Origin: Streptomyces collinus
GTDB taxonomy: Bacteria > Actinomycetota > Actinomycetes > Streptomycetales > Streptomycetaceae
Direction of reading: 5' to 3'
DNA length: 64,000 nt
Assembly (NCBI RefSeq): GCF_031348265.1
Contig: NZ_CP133771.1
Location: 4,092,001-4,156,000, forward strand
Made by a program: the position numbers and the translations under genes. The notes beneath the pieces are model-generated. The model searched no databases. It was not told the origin of the DNA and was given only the letters and a program-made list of their open reading frames with translations. Each line of letters begins with the position of its first letter. The stretch's first letter is position 1. Positions 48,906-57,896 of the stretch are shown in pieces.

Positions 48906-49757
48906 TCACTCTTCGGCGATCTTGCCCGCGTAGATGTCGTCGGCTGCGGGCAGCCGTACGCGCGCCGGAGCCCCGAAAGCGTAGAGCAGCGTGGTCGAGG
49001 CGACGGCCACCGGGCTCTTCTGCTGCCCGTTCAGGAAGCTGAAGCGGTGCCTGACCTTGCGGATGCGTCCCTCGTCGTCGAGGTAGGCGTCGAACGGCAC
49101 CGCGGCGGTGGCGAACCCGTCGGCCGCCGCCTTCAGGGAGTCCTTGTTCCCGTCCGAGGCACGCCGGGCCGCGTCCCCGAGATCCGCCGTCCCCCGGTAG
49201 TGCCGCACTTCGGTGCCCGCGACCTCCGTCCTGCCTACGTACGCCGCCGTCCGCGTCCCGAGCAGCACCTCGGCCGCCGTGAACGGATCGGTGGCCCCGC
49301 CGGTGACGAGGTTCCCGTCGGACAGGGTCCGCGTGTCCACCCGCACCCACTTGTCCGGGGGCACACCGGCACCCCGGTTCTTCATGAACAGCGCACCCGG
49401 AGCGAGCAGTTCGGTGATCGGCCGACGCTCGGCGACGCCCGCGGGATCCTGCGGCAGCAACACCTTCAGCTGCCCCATCCGCTTCCGGTAGTCGTAGACC
49501 CCGGCGCCCCGGATGGTCACCCGGGTCCCGCCGGCGGCCATCTCCATCGACGTACGGGCCTTGGAACTCCCCGCGTCCACCAGCCGGCCGGCGGCCTGTC
49601 GCAGCACCCCGACCGCGTCCCCGCCGCGGGAGTCCCCGGCGACCGCGTCGCCCCCGGAGCACCCCGCGGTCCCGAGCCCCGCCCCGGCCAGGACCCCGGC
49701 CGCGACGACCGCCGCACCCGCCCGCCCGCGCCGCCGTTCGCGCTGCCGCCCAGTCAT
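48906..49757 (-). CDS. Lipoprotein (LppX/LprAFG-like)
   Basis: A 283-aa lipoprotein: signal with Arg-rich start and lipobox TAGC near residue 33 (GLGTAGCSGG). The mature part has the two-half beta pattern of LppX/LprG-like carriers, which bind lipids outside the membrane (VYDYRKRMGQLKVLL, later VPFDAYLDDEGRIRKVRHRF). The ATG at 49757 (MTGRQRERRR) is preferred to the GTG at 49790, since it gives a normal signal length. Cargo unknown. Confidence 0.8.
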   Translation of the reverse strand: MTGRQRERRRGRAGAAVVAAGVLAGAGLGTAGCSGGDAVAGDSRGGDAVGVLRQAAGRLVDAGSSKARTSMEMAAGGTRVTIRGAGVYDYRKRMGQLKVLLPQDPAGVAERRPITELLAPGALFMKNRGAGVPPDKWVRVDTRTLSDGNLVTGGATDPFTAAEVLLGTRTAAYVGRTEVAGTEVRHYRGTADLGDAARRASDGNKDSLKAAADGFATAAVPFDAYLDDEGRIRKVRHRFSFLNGQQKSPVAVASTTLLYAFGAPARVRLPAADDIYAGKIAEE

Positions 49758-49893
49758 CGCCTGCCTACCCCCAGCCGGTACGTCCGTCACGGGCCCCCCG
49801 TTGTTCGGTTAACGACGGGTATGTGCCCCCGTCACGCGAGGCCGTGCCGACCGCCGTACGAACTCCTCACCCGGGGTGGGTAACGTTGTCGGC

Positions 49894-50064
49894 GTGGCGC
49901 AGCAGGACGGGCCGGAGCCTCCCCCCAACCTCCCGGAACACCGCACGACGACCATGGAGAAGGGCCGCTTCTGCATGGCCCACTGCAGCTGCGGCTGGCG
50001 CGGCCCGGCACGAAGAGCCAGAAGCCAGGCCCGCACGGACGCGGAGCGGCACGCGATGCGCTGA
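49894..50064 (+). CDS. Small conserved Cys-rich protein, 56 aa
   Basis: A short gene starting GTG GCG CAG, with product (M)AQQDGPEPPPNLPEHRTTTM then EKGRFCMAHCSCGWRGPARR. The cluster CMAHCSCGW with three Cys and one His could bind zinc or a redox metal. The tail is basic and Ala-rich. It lies divergent from the lipoprotein gene and 93 bp before the oxidase gene. An in-frame GTG at 49876 is an alternative start. Function unknown. Confidence 0.65.
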   Translation: MAQQDGPEPPPNLPEHRTTTMEKGRFCMAHCSCGWRGPARRARSQARTDAERHAMR

Positions 50065-50157
50065 GAACCGTGGCGGACGCTGTTCCGCCCGGGACCGGAC
50101 CATGGAACCCTCACCCCCAGCACCCCGTCTCCCAGGACGGAACCACCGGGAGGCCCC

Positions 50158-51711
50158 ATGGAACGGCGCACGATCCTCACAGCCGGCACGGCGGCGATCG
50201 CCGCGGCCGCGACCCCCTTCACCACCGCCTGCACCCAGTCGGGCGACCGCTCCGGGGCCACGGCCTCCAACGCCTCGCGCACCATGACCACGTCGAGAGC
50301 CACCGCCGCCAACTGGTCCGCCCTGGCCCGCGACCTCGACGGCCCCCTGGTCCGCCCGGGCGACGCCGACTGGCCCGCGGCCCGGCAGCTCTACAACACC
50401 CGCTTCGACGGCCTGAAGCCCGCCGCGGTCGCGTACGTGTCCCACCCGGAGGACATCCGCACGACCCTGGCCTACGCCCGCACCCACGCCCTGCGGGTGG
50501 CGATCCGCAACGGCGGCCACTCCTACGCCGGCTGGTCCTCCGGCGACGGCCGTCTGATCATCGACGTCTCGAAACTCAGCCGCGTCCGGGCCTCCGGCAC
50601 CACCGCGGTGGTCGGCGCCGGCGCCAAACTCATCGACGTCTACCGCGCCCTGGCCGCCAAGGGCGTCACGATCCCGGCCGGCTCGTGCCCGACGGTCGGT
50701 GTCTCGGGCCTCACCCTCGGCGGCGGTCACGGCGTGGTCTCCCGCGCCTACGGCCTGACCTGCGACAGCCTCACCCGGGCCACCCTGATCACCGCCGACG
50801 GCAAGCAGCTCATCGCCGACGCCCGTGAGAACAAGGACCTGTTCTGGGCGCTGCGCGGCGCCGGCAACGGCAACTTCGGCGTGGTCACGGAGCTGCACTT
50901 CAAGACCCACCCGGCCCCGCAGGGCGTCTCGGCGTACCTGTCCTGGCCCTGGTCGAAGGCGGCCGCGGTGGTGAAGGCCTGGCAGGAGTGGGGCCCGTCG
51001 CAGCCCGACGAGATCTGGTCGTCCCTGCACCTGGCGAATGCCGCGGGCGGCACCCCGACCGTCTCGGTCGCGGCGTTCTCCCTCGGCACCCACGGCGAGC
51101 TGAAGAACGCCGTCGACCGCCTGGCCGACCGCGTCGGCGCCCCGGCCCGCAGCGTCTCCCTGAAGCGCCGCTCGTACGAGGAGTCGATGGAGGTGTACGC
51201 GGGCTGCTCCTCGTTCCCGACGGACGCGCAGTGCCATCTGCCCGGCTCGACCCCGGGGCGTTCCCCGAAGGGCGCGCTGGGCCGCGAGACGTACGCGGCG
51301 GCGTCGGACTTCTTCGACCGCTCCCTGTCCACGGCCGGCATCCGCGCGCTGCTCTCGCAGATCGGGTCGGTGCGCGGCGGCACGGGCAGCATCGCGCTGA
51401 CCGCCCTCGGCGGAGCGGTCAACCGCGTCTCCCCCACGTCCACGGCGTTCGTCCACCGCCGTTCCCGCATGCTGGCCCAGTACATCGGGGCGTGGCGGGC
51501 CGGCACGAGCGGTGCGACGGCCCGCGACTGGCTGGCCGCCGCCCACAGGTCGATGCGCCCGTACGCCTCGGGGGCGGCGTACCAGAACTACACGGACCCG
51601 ACCCTGACCGACTGGCGCAAGGCGTACTACGGGGATGCGGCAACGCGCCTGGCGAAGCTGAAGAAGCAGTACGACCCCGACCGCTTCTTCACGTATCCCC
51701 AGGCGCTGTAA
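50158..51711 (+). CDS. FAD-linked oxidase (BBE-like), exported
   Basis: A 517-aa flavoprotein. The N-terminus (MERRTILTAGTAAIAAAATP, then TTAC) has a twin Arg and a lipobox-like TTAC, so it is probably exported, perhaps by Tat, and lipid-anchored. The FAD domain has NGGHSYAG, whose His binds FAD covalently, and YGLTCDSL, whose Cys makes the second bond in bicovalent flavins. The BBE tail reads YQNYTDPTLTDWRKAYYGDA and then YDPDRFFTYPQ. It oxidises a sugar, alkaloid or related alcohol; substrate unknown. Confidence 0.9.
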   Translation: MERRTILTAGTAAIAAAATPFTTACTQSGDRSGATASNASRTMTTSRATAANWSALARDLDGPLVRPGDADWPAARQLYNTRFDGLKPAAVAYVSHPEDIRTTLAYARTHALRVAIRNGGHSYAGWSSGDGRLIIDVSKLSRVRASGTTAVVGAGAKLIDVYRALAAKGVTIPAGSCPTVGVSGLTLGGGHGVVSRAYGLTCDSLTRATLITADGKQLIADARENKDLFWALRGAGNGNFGVVTELHFKTHPAPQGVSAYLSWPWSKAAAVVKAWQEWGPSQPDEIWSSLHLANAAGGTPTVSVAAFSLGTHGELKNAVDRLADRVGAPARSVSLKRRSYEESMEVYAGCSSFPTDAQCHLPGSTPGRSPKGALGRETYAAASDFFDRSLSTAGIRALLSQIGSVRGGTGSIALTALGGAVNRVSPTSTAFVHRRSRMLAQYIGAWRAGTSGATARDWLAAAHRSMRPYASGAAYQNYTDPTLTDWRKAYYGDAATRLAKLKKQYDPDRFFTYPQAL

Positions 51712-51763
51712 GGGGTCCTTTCACCATGAGCGTCCGACCCGGACGGGCATAGTGAAAGGCCCC
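51712..51763 (+). terminator. Terminator between oxidase and PAP2 genes
   Basis: GGGGTCCTTTCAC (51712-51724) pairs with GTGAAAGGCCCC (51752-51763, one unpaired base), and the loop itself contains CGTCCG-ACC-CGGACG (51731-51745). It serves two convergent genes. Confidence 0.75.
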
Positions 51764-51781
51764 CTGAGGACCCCTGCGGCC

Positions 51782-52480
51782 TTACGCGGCGAGGTCGCGC
51801 TCCGAGGCCCGCTCACTGCGTGCCTCGGGGATCACCGTGTCCTCTCCGGACGCCCGCCCTCTGCCGCGCACCAGCCACCCCACCCGGGGCGAGCGCTCGA
51901 CGGCCTTCACCACGGGCGTCAGCAGGGCCATGGCGAGCGGCGACAGCAGCAGCGCCACGGCCGTGCCCAGTGCGAACCCGCCCACGACGTCCGTCGGGTA
52001 GTGCACGCCCATGTAGACGCGGATGAACCCGCCGAACAACGCCAGCACGAGCCCGATGAGCCCGAACTTCCGGTCGGCGACGAACAGTCCGACCGCCAGT
52101 GCCATGACGATCGTCGCGTGGTCGCTGACGAACGAGTAGTCGGTCTTGCCCTGGACGAGCACTTCGAGCCCCTGGTGGTCCAGGAACGGCCGGGGCCGTT
52201 CCACGAACCCCCGTATGGGCACGTTCACCAGCACGGCGACCCCTGCGGCCAGCGGCGCCCAGACCAGTGCCGCCACGGTGGAGGCCGCGTCCTCGTCGCC
52301 CCGCCGCCGCACGGTCCACCAGCACCACACCACGAGCAGGACGATGGCGAGCAGCAGCCCGTACTCACCGACGTACTCCATGACGCGGTCGAACCAGGCC
52401 GGCGCATCCTTGGCCAGGCCATTGATGTCGTACAGCAGGTCGACGTCAGGGTTCGACCCGGAATCGGCGAGTCCAGCCAT
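51782..52480 (-). CDS. PAP2-family phosphatase (membrane)
   Basis: A 232-aa protein with five or six helices and the phosphatase motifs RGFVERPRP, FVSDHATI (PSGH-like) and RVYMGVHYPTDVVGG. The active His and Asp are intact. The active site should face outside, hydrolysing undecaprenyl-PP, PA or a similar lipid phosphate. The 246-bp leader (52481-52726) holds its promoter. 11-bp repeats resembling a PHO box sit at 52714-52735 (speculative). Confidence 0.88.
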   Translation of the reverse strand: MAGLADSGSNPDVDLLYDINGLAKDAPAWFDRVMEYVGEYGLLLAIVLLVVWCWWTVRRRGDEDAASTVAALVWAPLAAGVAVLVNVPIRGFVERPRPFLDHQGLEVLVQGKTDYSFVSDHATIVMALAVGLFVADRKFGLIGLVLALFGGFIRVYMGVHYPTDVVGGFALGTAVALLLSPLAMALLTPVVKAVERSPRVGWLVRGRGRASGEDTVIPEARSERASERDLAA

Positions 52481-52713
52481 GGCGCTGCGGCCCCTTCGTC
52501 GTCTCTCCCGGCGCACCTGTGCGTGCGCCGCTCCTGCCACCCCCGTGGTTGTAGATCCGCTTCCGCCGCACGCGTGCGTGACGCGTGCCGAATGAACGTC
52601 CGCTCGGCTACGTCATCAGGAACGCATGGTCCCCGTTGATACGTTCCACACTCCACCGAATGATCACGCAGACGTTATCGAAGAGAGATACGTCTTCGCA
52701 GCTCAGGGGGTGG

Positions 52714-52735
52714 GTTCACGGACGGTTCACACCGT
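52714..52735. promoter_or_regulatory. PHO-box-like 11-bp direct repeats
   Basis: GTTCACGGACG and GTTCACACCGT follow each other at 11-bp spacing, overlapping the end of the NlpC/P60 gene and about 234 bp upstream of PAP2. A chance match is possible, because one copy includes the stop codon region of the gene. Confidence 0.3.
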
Positions 52736-53728
52736 CGTGGGCAGTGCTTTCGCGCCATCTTCGGTGACGCGGGTGGCTCCGAAGTAGTCAGGGGTGTCGA
52801 TCGGGTCGAACCGGATGACGGCGCCGGTCCGGGGCGCGTCGATCATGTACCCGCCTCCGACATAAATGCCGACATGCCGGATGGCTCGGGAATTGGTGAG
52901 GTCGTCCGAGAAGAACACCAGGTCGCCGGGGAGCAGTTCGTCCCGCGAGGGGTGCGGACCGGCGTTGTACTGGTCGTTGGCGACGCGCGGCAGCTTGATG
53001 CCCACGGTCTCGTAGGCGGCCTGGGTCAGTCCCGAGCAGTCGAAACGTCCGCCCTGCTCAGCGGTGCCGGTACCGCCCCAGAGGTAGGGGGTGCCGAGCT
53101 TCTTCTGTGCGTACTCGATCGCGGCGGCTGCCTGCTCGGAGGGGTCGACCCGCCCGACCGGCGCCGCGAAGCTCTCCGAGAGCGTCGTGATCCGCTTCAC
53201 GTAGTTCCGGGTCTCGCTGTACGGCGGCACGCCCCCGTACTTGATCACCGCGTACGCCCCCGCGTTGTAGGCGGCCAGCATGTTTTCGGTCGGATTCCCG
53301 CCAACCTTCTTCACATACGACGCGAGTTCGCAGTCGTAGGAGGCGGCGGAGGGGATCGCGTCCTTCGGATCCCACACGTCACGGTCGCCGTCGCCGTCGC
53401 CGTCGATGCCGTGGCTGGCCCACGTTCCGGGGATGAACTGCGCTATGCCCTGTGCGGCCGCGTGGCTCTGGGCCCTCGGGTTGAAGCCGCTCTCCTGGTA
53501 GAGCTGCGCGGCGAGCAGGGCCGGGCTGATGGCGGGGCAGAGGTTGCCCCACTTCTGCACGAGGGTCGCGTACGCGGCGGGCACCGAGCCCTTGGCCAGC
53601 GATTTCGCCCCGCCTCCCACGCCGTTGACCAGGTTCCCGGCGACGAGGTAGACCCCGACGACCAGCAGCATCACGAAGGCCAGGGCGGAGCTGATGGCGA
53701 CACTCGCCACGATCCATGCCTTACGCAC
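52727..53728 (-). CDS. Cell-wall hydrolase: lytic transglycosylase + NlpC/P60
   Basis: A 333-aa anchored or secreted protein. One hydrophobic helix (about 4-34) leads to an SLT-type lytic transglycosylase (residues about 60-180, with LAAQLYQESGFNPRA, Glu as catalyst, and AYNAG). An NlpC/P60 peptidase follows (about 205-333) with Cys in GRFDCSGLTQAAY and His in IRHVGIYVG. It cuts both glycan and peptide, like VirB1-plus-peptidase enzymes of conjugation systems. In S. coelicolor a similar gene lies next to the cmd cluster; here about 4.5 kb separates them. The GTG at 53728 is preferred because GAGGGGCGG lies upstream. Confidence 0.88.
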   Translation of the reverse strand: MRKAWIVASVAISSALAFVMLLVVGVYLVAGNLVNGVGGGAKSLAKGSVPAAYATLVQKWGNLCPAISPALLAAQLYQESGFNPRAQSHAAAQGIAQFIPGTWASHGIDGDGDGDRDVWDPKDAIPSAASYDCELASYVKKVGGNPTENMLAAYNAGAYAVIKYGGVPPYSETRNYVKRITTLSESFAAPVGRVDPSEQAAAAIEYAQKKLGTPYLWGGTGTAEQGGRFDCSGLTQAAYETVGIKLPRVANDQYNAGPHPSRDELLPGDLVFFSDDLTNSRAIRHVGIYVGGGYMIDAPRTGAVIRFDPIDTPDYFGATRVTEDGAKALPTTV

Positions 53729-53898
53729 CGTCAACCGCCCCTCACCACCCAGGAGTCCGTTGGTCAGTGTAGAGGCGGCCGGCACGCCCGGGAATGATCA
53801 CGGGGAGGAGAGTCGGGGCGGACGGAGGAACGGGCCACAGCACGGGCAGCACGGCGAGAGCACGGCGGATCCGGCCCGGCGCACGGGTTCACGGCCCG

Positions 53899-54609
53899 TC
53901 ACGGATCCCCCGCCGCCTGCTCGTACAGCCGCTGCGCCTGCGTGCCGAGGACCACGCTGTAGGAGACGCCCGGGGTCGTCCCGCCCTGGTCGTGCCCGCC
54001 GAGGACCCCGACGACCTGCCCGTCCCGGTTCACCCAGGGGCTGCCGCTGGTCCCGCCGCTGAACCCGGGGCACGCGATGCGCTGCTGGGTGCGGCTGTAC
54101 GCGTGCGGCTCGGCGGTGCAGCCGACGGCCCTCTCGCGCGCGCTGGGATACCCGGTGACGGTCACCGCGGTGGCCCCGGTCGCCGTGCCGGTGACGAACC
54201 GGTTCCCGCCGACGGCGTCCTGGACCTCCTCCCCGCCCCGGGGCGCGACCGCGGCGAATCCCACGTCGCTGTCCTCGTCTTGCCCCTCGGCCCACCCGCG
54301 GGCCAGGAACCGCCGCCGCACCTTCCACTCCCCGTAGGGCGCCCGTCCGTCCCGGTAGCCCGGCACGAAGACCAGCCCTCCGTCACCGCCCAGACAGTGC
54401 GCCGCCGTGACGATCAGATTCCGGTGCGGGGCGTCCACCACGGACGCCGTACAGAAGTGCCGTCCCCCCGCGGCGGGCACGAGCACCCCGACCCGGGCGT
54501 CGCGCGCGGTGGCGGTCACCCCGAGCGGCCCGCCCCCGTCGTCGGCGGTGGCGACGGACACGGCGAGGAGGGCGACGAGCATGACGACGACGGCCAGGAC
54601 GCGCTTCAC
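53899..54609 (-). CDS. Secreted trypsin-like serine protease
   Basis: A 236-aa protein with a signal peptide (VKRVLAVVVMLVALLAVSVATA, 1-22). Triad: His in VTAAHC, Asp in DSDVGFAAV, Ser in GFSGGTSGSPW. Two Cys near HFCTAS and AHC form the His-loop disulfide. The GTG at 54609 directly begins the signal; longer reading (to 54714) has no signal-like start. No propeptide is seen. Target unknown. Confidence 0.82.
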   Translation of the reverse strand: MKRVLAVVVMLVALLAVSVATADDGGGPLGVTATARDARVGVLVPAAGGRHFCTASVVDAPHRNLIVTAAHCLGGDGGLVFVPGYRDGRAPYGEWKVRRRFLARGWAEGQDEDSDVGFAAVAPRGGEEVQDAVGGNRFVTGTATGATAVTVTGYPSARERAVGCTAEPHAYSRTQQRIACPGFSGGTSGSPWVNRDGQVVGVLGGHDQGGTTPGVSYSVVLGTQAQRLYEQAAGDP

Positions 54610-54644
54610 CGGGGCGACTGTGCCGGACGAAGGTGAGAGGAACG

Positions 54645-55577
54645 TCAGACGCCTGCCTGCTCGTCCTGCGCGAGCGGGAAGTGTGTGCCCGTCAGTTCCT
54701 CCGACACCCGCCACAGCCGCCGGGCCGTCAGCGGATCACCGGCGGCGCGGGAGCGCCCCACCAGGGTCGGGGCCCCGCGCATCTCGCCCAGGCCGTCGGG
54801 GCCCACATAGCTCGCGCCCGGAAGATCCTCGGTGGCGGCGTACAGGGTGGGGAGGGCGCCCGCGCGGTCGTCCTGCGCGAAGAACCTGTTGCCGAGGCGC
54901 ATGAAGGCGCGCAGCACCGGGCTGGCCGCGTGGCTCTGGAGGTTGGTTGCCGCGTACCCGGGGTGTGCGGCCAGGGCGCGGACCGGGGATCCCGACTCCG
55001 TGAGGCGGCGCTGGAGTTCCAGGGTGAACAGCAGGTTGGCGAGCTTCGACCGGGCGTAGGCGCGCTGCGGGGTGTAGTTCGCCGCCAGGTCCAGGTCGTC
55101 GAAGTCGATCCTCGCGCCGCCCCAGCGGTGGGCGCCCGAGGAGACCGTGACGACGCGGTCGGTGATGTGCGGCAGCAGCAGGTTCGTCAGGGCGAAGTGC
55201 CCGAGATGGTTCGTGCCGAACTGCATCTCGAAGCCGTCCTTGGTGCGCTGCCTGGGGAGCATCATCACGCCGGCGTTGTTGACGAGGAGGTGCAGCGGCC
55301 CCTGCCAGTCCTCGGCGAAGGACCGCACGGAGGCCAGGTCCGCCAGGTCCAGCCGGCGCACCTCGGTGCTGCCGTGGACGGCCGCCGCCGCGGCCCGCCC
55401 GCGCTCGGTGTCCCGTACGGCAAGGACGACGTGCGCCCCCGCCCGGGCGAGCGCGTCGGTCGCGGTGAGGCCGATGCCGCTGTTGGCGCCGGTGACGACG
55501 ACGGTCCGCCCGCCGAAGTCGGGCAGGCGGTCCGCGCTCCATGTCCCGCCGCTCTGGATGTTCGTCTTCTCAGCCAT
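54645..55577 (-). CDS. Short-chain dehydrogenase/reductase
   Basis: A 310-aa classical-type SDR (light-dependent-protochlorophyllide-reductase/WWOX-like layout). The NAD(P) loop is TGANSGIGL (about 30-38), NNAG is at about 98-101, and the catalytic Tyr-Lys are in YARSK. Substrate unknown. It is divergent from the TetR gene, which very likely represses it through the shared 71-bp gap. Confidence 0.9.
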   Translation of the reverse strand: MAEKTNIQSGGTWSADRLPDFGGRTVVVTGANSGIGLTATDALARAGAHVVLAVRDTERGRAAAAAVHGSTEVRRLDLADLASVRSFAEDWQGPLHLLVNNAGVMMLPRQRTKDGFEMQFGTNHLGHFALTNLLLPHITDRVVTVSSGAHRWGGARIDFDDLDLAANYTPQRAYARSKLANLLFTLELQRRLTESGSPVRALAAHPGYAATNLQSHAASPVLRAFMRLGNRFFAQDDRAGALPTLYAATEDLPGASYVGPDGLGEMRGAPTLVGRSRAAGDPLTARRLWRVSEELTGTHFPLAQDEQAGV

Positions 55578-55606
55578 GACCCGAATGTAGGCGTCGCCAA
55601 CAATGC

Positions 55607-55617
55607 TGTCAATGACA
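55607..55617. promoter_or_regulatory. TetR operator candidate in the SDR/tetR gap
   Basis: TGTCA-A-TGACA lies at the centre of the gap, with CGCCAACA repeated on both sides (about 55595 and 55631). A TetR dimer could bind here and silence both genes. Confidence 0.5.
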
Positions 55618-55648
55618 ACAATGATGGCATCGCCAACATCGGGATACG

Positions 55649-56266
55649 ATGGTGCGCATGCCAGCCAGCCGCCCGGCGGAGAGCCGCCCCTACCACCACG
55701 GAGACCTGCGCTCCACCCTGCTCGCCGGCGCGGAACGCACCCTGCGGGAGAAGGGGACCGGCGCGCTGTCGCTGCGCGAGCTGGCCCGGGAGGCGGGCGT
55801 CAGCCACGCCGCGCCCGGCCGCCACTTCAAGGACAAGCAGGCCCTGCTCGACGCTCTGGCACTCGTCGGCTACGACCGGCTGGGCCAGGCCCTGTCGGCC
55901 GCCGACGACCCCGCCCTCCCGCTGGAGCGGCGGCTCACCGTGCTCGCCCGGGCCTACCTCGCGTTCTCGATCGACAACGCCGAGCTGCTGGAGCTCATGT
56001 ACGCCCGCAAGCACGAGCCGGACGCCTCCGAGCAGATGGCCGCCGCCGTCGACCGGACGGTGGGCTCCCTGGAGCGGGTCATCGCCGACGCCCAGGAACG
56101 CGGCGAGATCGTCGCGGGCGACCCCCAGCACCTGACCCTGCTGACGGGCGCCACCCTCCAGGGCATCGCCTCCTTCGCGGCGGGCGGCATGCTCGCGCCC
56201 CAGGCGGCCCTCGACGGCATCGAGGAGTTCGTCCACCTCCTCCTGCACGGCCTCAAGCCCCGCTGA
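55649..56266 (+). CDS. TetR-family regulator
   Basis: A 205-aa TetR protein. HTH (about 20-65): RSTLLAGAERTLREKGTGAL, then SLRELAREAGVSHAAPGRHF. The C-domain (WHG-type) has AYLAFSIDNAELLELMYARK and ASFAAGGM. It is divergent from the SDR gene, and palindromes lie between them. The start is ATG 55649; ATG 55658 is an alternative. Inducer unknown. Confidence 0.9.
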   Translation: MVRMPASRPAESRPYHHGDLRSTLLAGAERTLREKGTGALSLRELAREAGVSHAAPGRHFKDKQALLDALALVGYDRLGQALSAADDPALPLERRLTVLARAYLAFSIDNAELLELMYARKHEPDASEQMAAAVDRTVGSLERVIADAQERGEIVAGDPQHLTLLTGATLQGIASFAAGGMLAPQAALDGIEEFVHLLLHGLKPR

Positions 56267-56376
56267 TTCCGGCCTCCAGGGTCAAGCCGCCCCCATCGCC
56301 CGGCCATCGGCCCGTCAGCGATCAGTAAGCCCCTTGCCTCCTTCAGCAATGCGGAAGTCAGAATTCCGAAACCCGT

Positions 56377-56399
56377 CTTGTTGTCACGTACCCAACAAG
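56377..56399. promoter_or_regulatory. Inverted repeat upstream of the S53 peptidase
   Basis: CTTGTTG (56377-56383) and CAACAAG (56393-56399) with a 9-nt spacer, about 95 bp before the start. Operator or promoter-proximal hairpin; no other evidence. Confidence 0.35.
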
Positions 56400-56493
56400 C
56401 GATCGTCGTCGCGGGTCGCCGCCCCCGCCGGGAAACGCACCGGCGGTTCCCCCACCCGCAGGCCTCTGCCCACCACTGCCAGGAGGCTGTACC

Positions 56494-57786
56494 TTGCGCA
56501 CGACACCCCACAACACCCCCTCCACCCGCCGCAGATGGCGCCGCACGCTCTCCGCCGTCACCGCCACCGCCGCGCTCCTCCTCACCGGCCTCGCCACCGC
56601 CGCCCAGGCCCAGGCCGCCGCGGATACGAGCACCTCCAAGGTCACCTGGACCCGTTCCTGCGCCCTGCCACGCCACCAGGGCGAGATGGCCTGCAACGCC
56701 CTGCGCGTCACGGGGGGCGTCACCGCCTTCCAGAAGCAGCACGGCATCTCGGCGAAAACCGCCGAAGCCACCTCCCCCTCCGGCTACGGCCCCACCGACC
56801 TCCGCAGCGCCTACGGCCTGACCTCCGCCGCCGCGAACAACGGCTCCGGCCGGACCATCGCCATCGTCGACGCCTACGACGACCCGAACGCGGAGTCCGA
56901 CCTCGCCGCCTACCGCTCGCACTACGGACTGCCCGCCTGCACCACCGCCGACGGCTGCTTCAAAAAGGTGAGCCAGACCGGTTCCACCACCGCCCTCCCC
57001 ACCGCGGACAGCGGCTGGGCCGGCGAGATCTCCCTCGACCTCGACATGGCGAGCGCGATCTGCCCGAACTGCCACATCACCCTCGTCGAGGCGAAGTCGG
57101 CATCCATGGCCAACCTCGGCACCGCCGTCAACGAGGCCGTCGCCCTGGGCGCCAAGTACGTCTCCAACAGCTACGGCGGCGGCGAGTCCTCCTCCGACGC
57201 CTCGTACGACTCCGCCTACTTCAACCACCCGGGCGTCGCCATCACCGTCAGCGCGGGCGACGCCGGCTACGGCGCCGAGTACCCGGCGGCGTCGAAGTAC
57301 GTGACGGCCGTCGGCGGCACCAGCCTCACCGCCTCCTCCACCACCCGCGGCTGGACCGAGAGCGTCTGGCGGACCAGCAGCACCGAGGGCACCGGCTCCG
57401 GTTGCTCCGCCTACGACACCAAGCCCACCTGGCAGACCGACACCGGCTGCACCCGGCGCATGATCGCCGACGTCTCGGCCGTCGCCGACCCGGCGACCGG
57501 CGTCTCCGTCTACGACACCTACGGCGCCGACGGCCAGGGCTGGGTCACCTACGGCGGCACCAGCGCCTCCGCCCCGATCATCGCGAGCGTCTACGCCCTC
57601 GCCGGCACCCCGTCCACCGGCTCCTACCCGGCCAAGTTCCCCTACGCGAACACCTCCGCCCTGAACGACGTGACCAGCGGCAGCAACGGCAGCTGCACCA
57701 CCAGCTACTTCTGCACCGCCCGGACGGGCTACGACGGTCCGACCGGTCTGGGCACCCCGGAAGGGCTCGGCGCCTTCACCGGCTGA
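56494..57786 (+). CDS. Secreted S53 (sedolisin) peptidase
   Basis: A 430-aa secreted peptidase starting at TTG 56494, with AGGAGG 7 nt upstream. Signal peptide 1-48 (cleavage near AAA-DTSTSK). S53 catalytic residues: Glu178 and Asp182 in GEISLD, and Ser357 in YGGTSASAP. A short stretch (49-90) stands in for the usual long prokumamolisin prodomain, so activation may differ. Six or more Cys suggest disulfides. An inverted repeat CTTGTTG/CAACAAG (56377-56399) lies in the leader. Confidence 0.85.
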   Translation: MRTTPHNTPSTRRRWRRTLSAVTATAALLLTGLATAAQAQAAADTSTSKVTWTRSCALPRHQGEMACNALRVTGGVTAFQKQHGISAKTAEATSPSGYGPTDLRSAYGLTSAAANNGSGRTIAIVDAYDDPNAESDLAAYRSHYGLPACTTADGCFKKVSQTGSTTALPTADSGWAGEISLDLDMASAICPNCHITLVEAKSASMANLGTAVNEAVALGAKYVSNSYGGGESSSDASYDSAYFNHPGVAITVSAGDAGYGAEYPAASKYVTAVGGTSLTASSTTRGWTESVWRTSSTEGTGSGCSAYDTKPTWQTDTGCTRRMIADVSAVADPATGVSVYDTYGADGQGWVTYGGTSASAPIIASVYALAGTPSTGSYPAKFPYANTSALNDVTSGSNGSCTTSYFCTARTGYDGPTGLGTPEGLGAFTG

Positions 57787-57860
57787 CCCCTCCCAGCCGG
57801 TGACAGACCGTCACCGGAGAACGCCACCCGGGGCCGTGGGGGCCCGGGGTCGGCCGACGA

Positions 57861-57896
57861 CGAAGGGGCCGCGGCAACCCAGCCGCGGCCCCTTCG
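57861..57896 (+). terminator. Terminator of the S53 gene
   Basis: A perfect 15-bp stem (57861-57875 with 57882-57896) and loop AACCCA. The next 360 bp to the cmd start hold a palindrome CCCCTAGGGG (58103-58112), a 6-bp hairpin CTCTGC/GCAGAG (58213-58230) and no gene. Confidence 0.85.
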
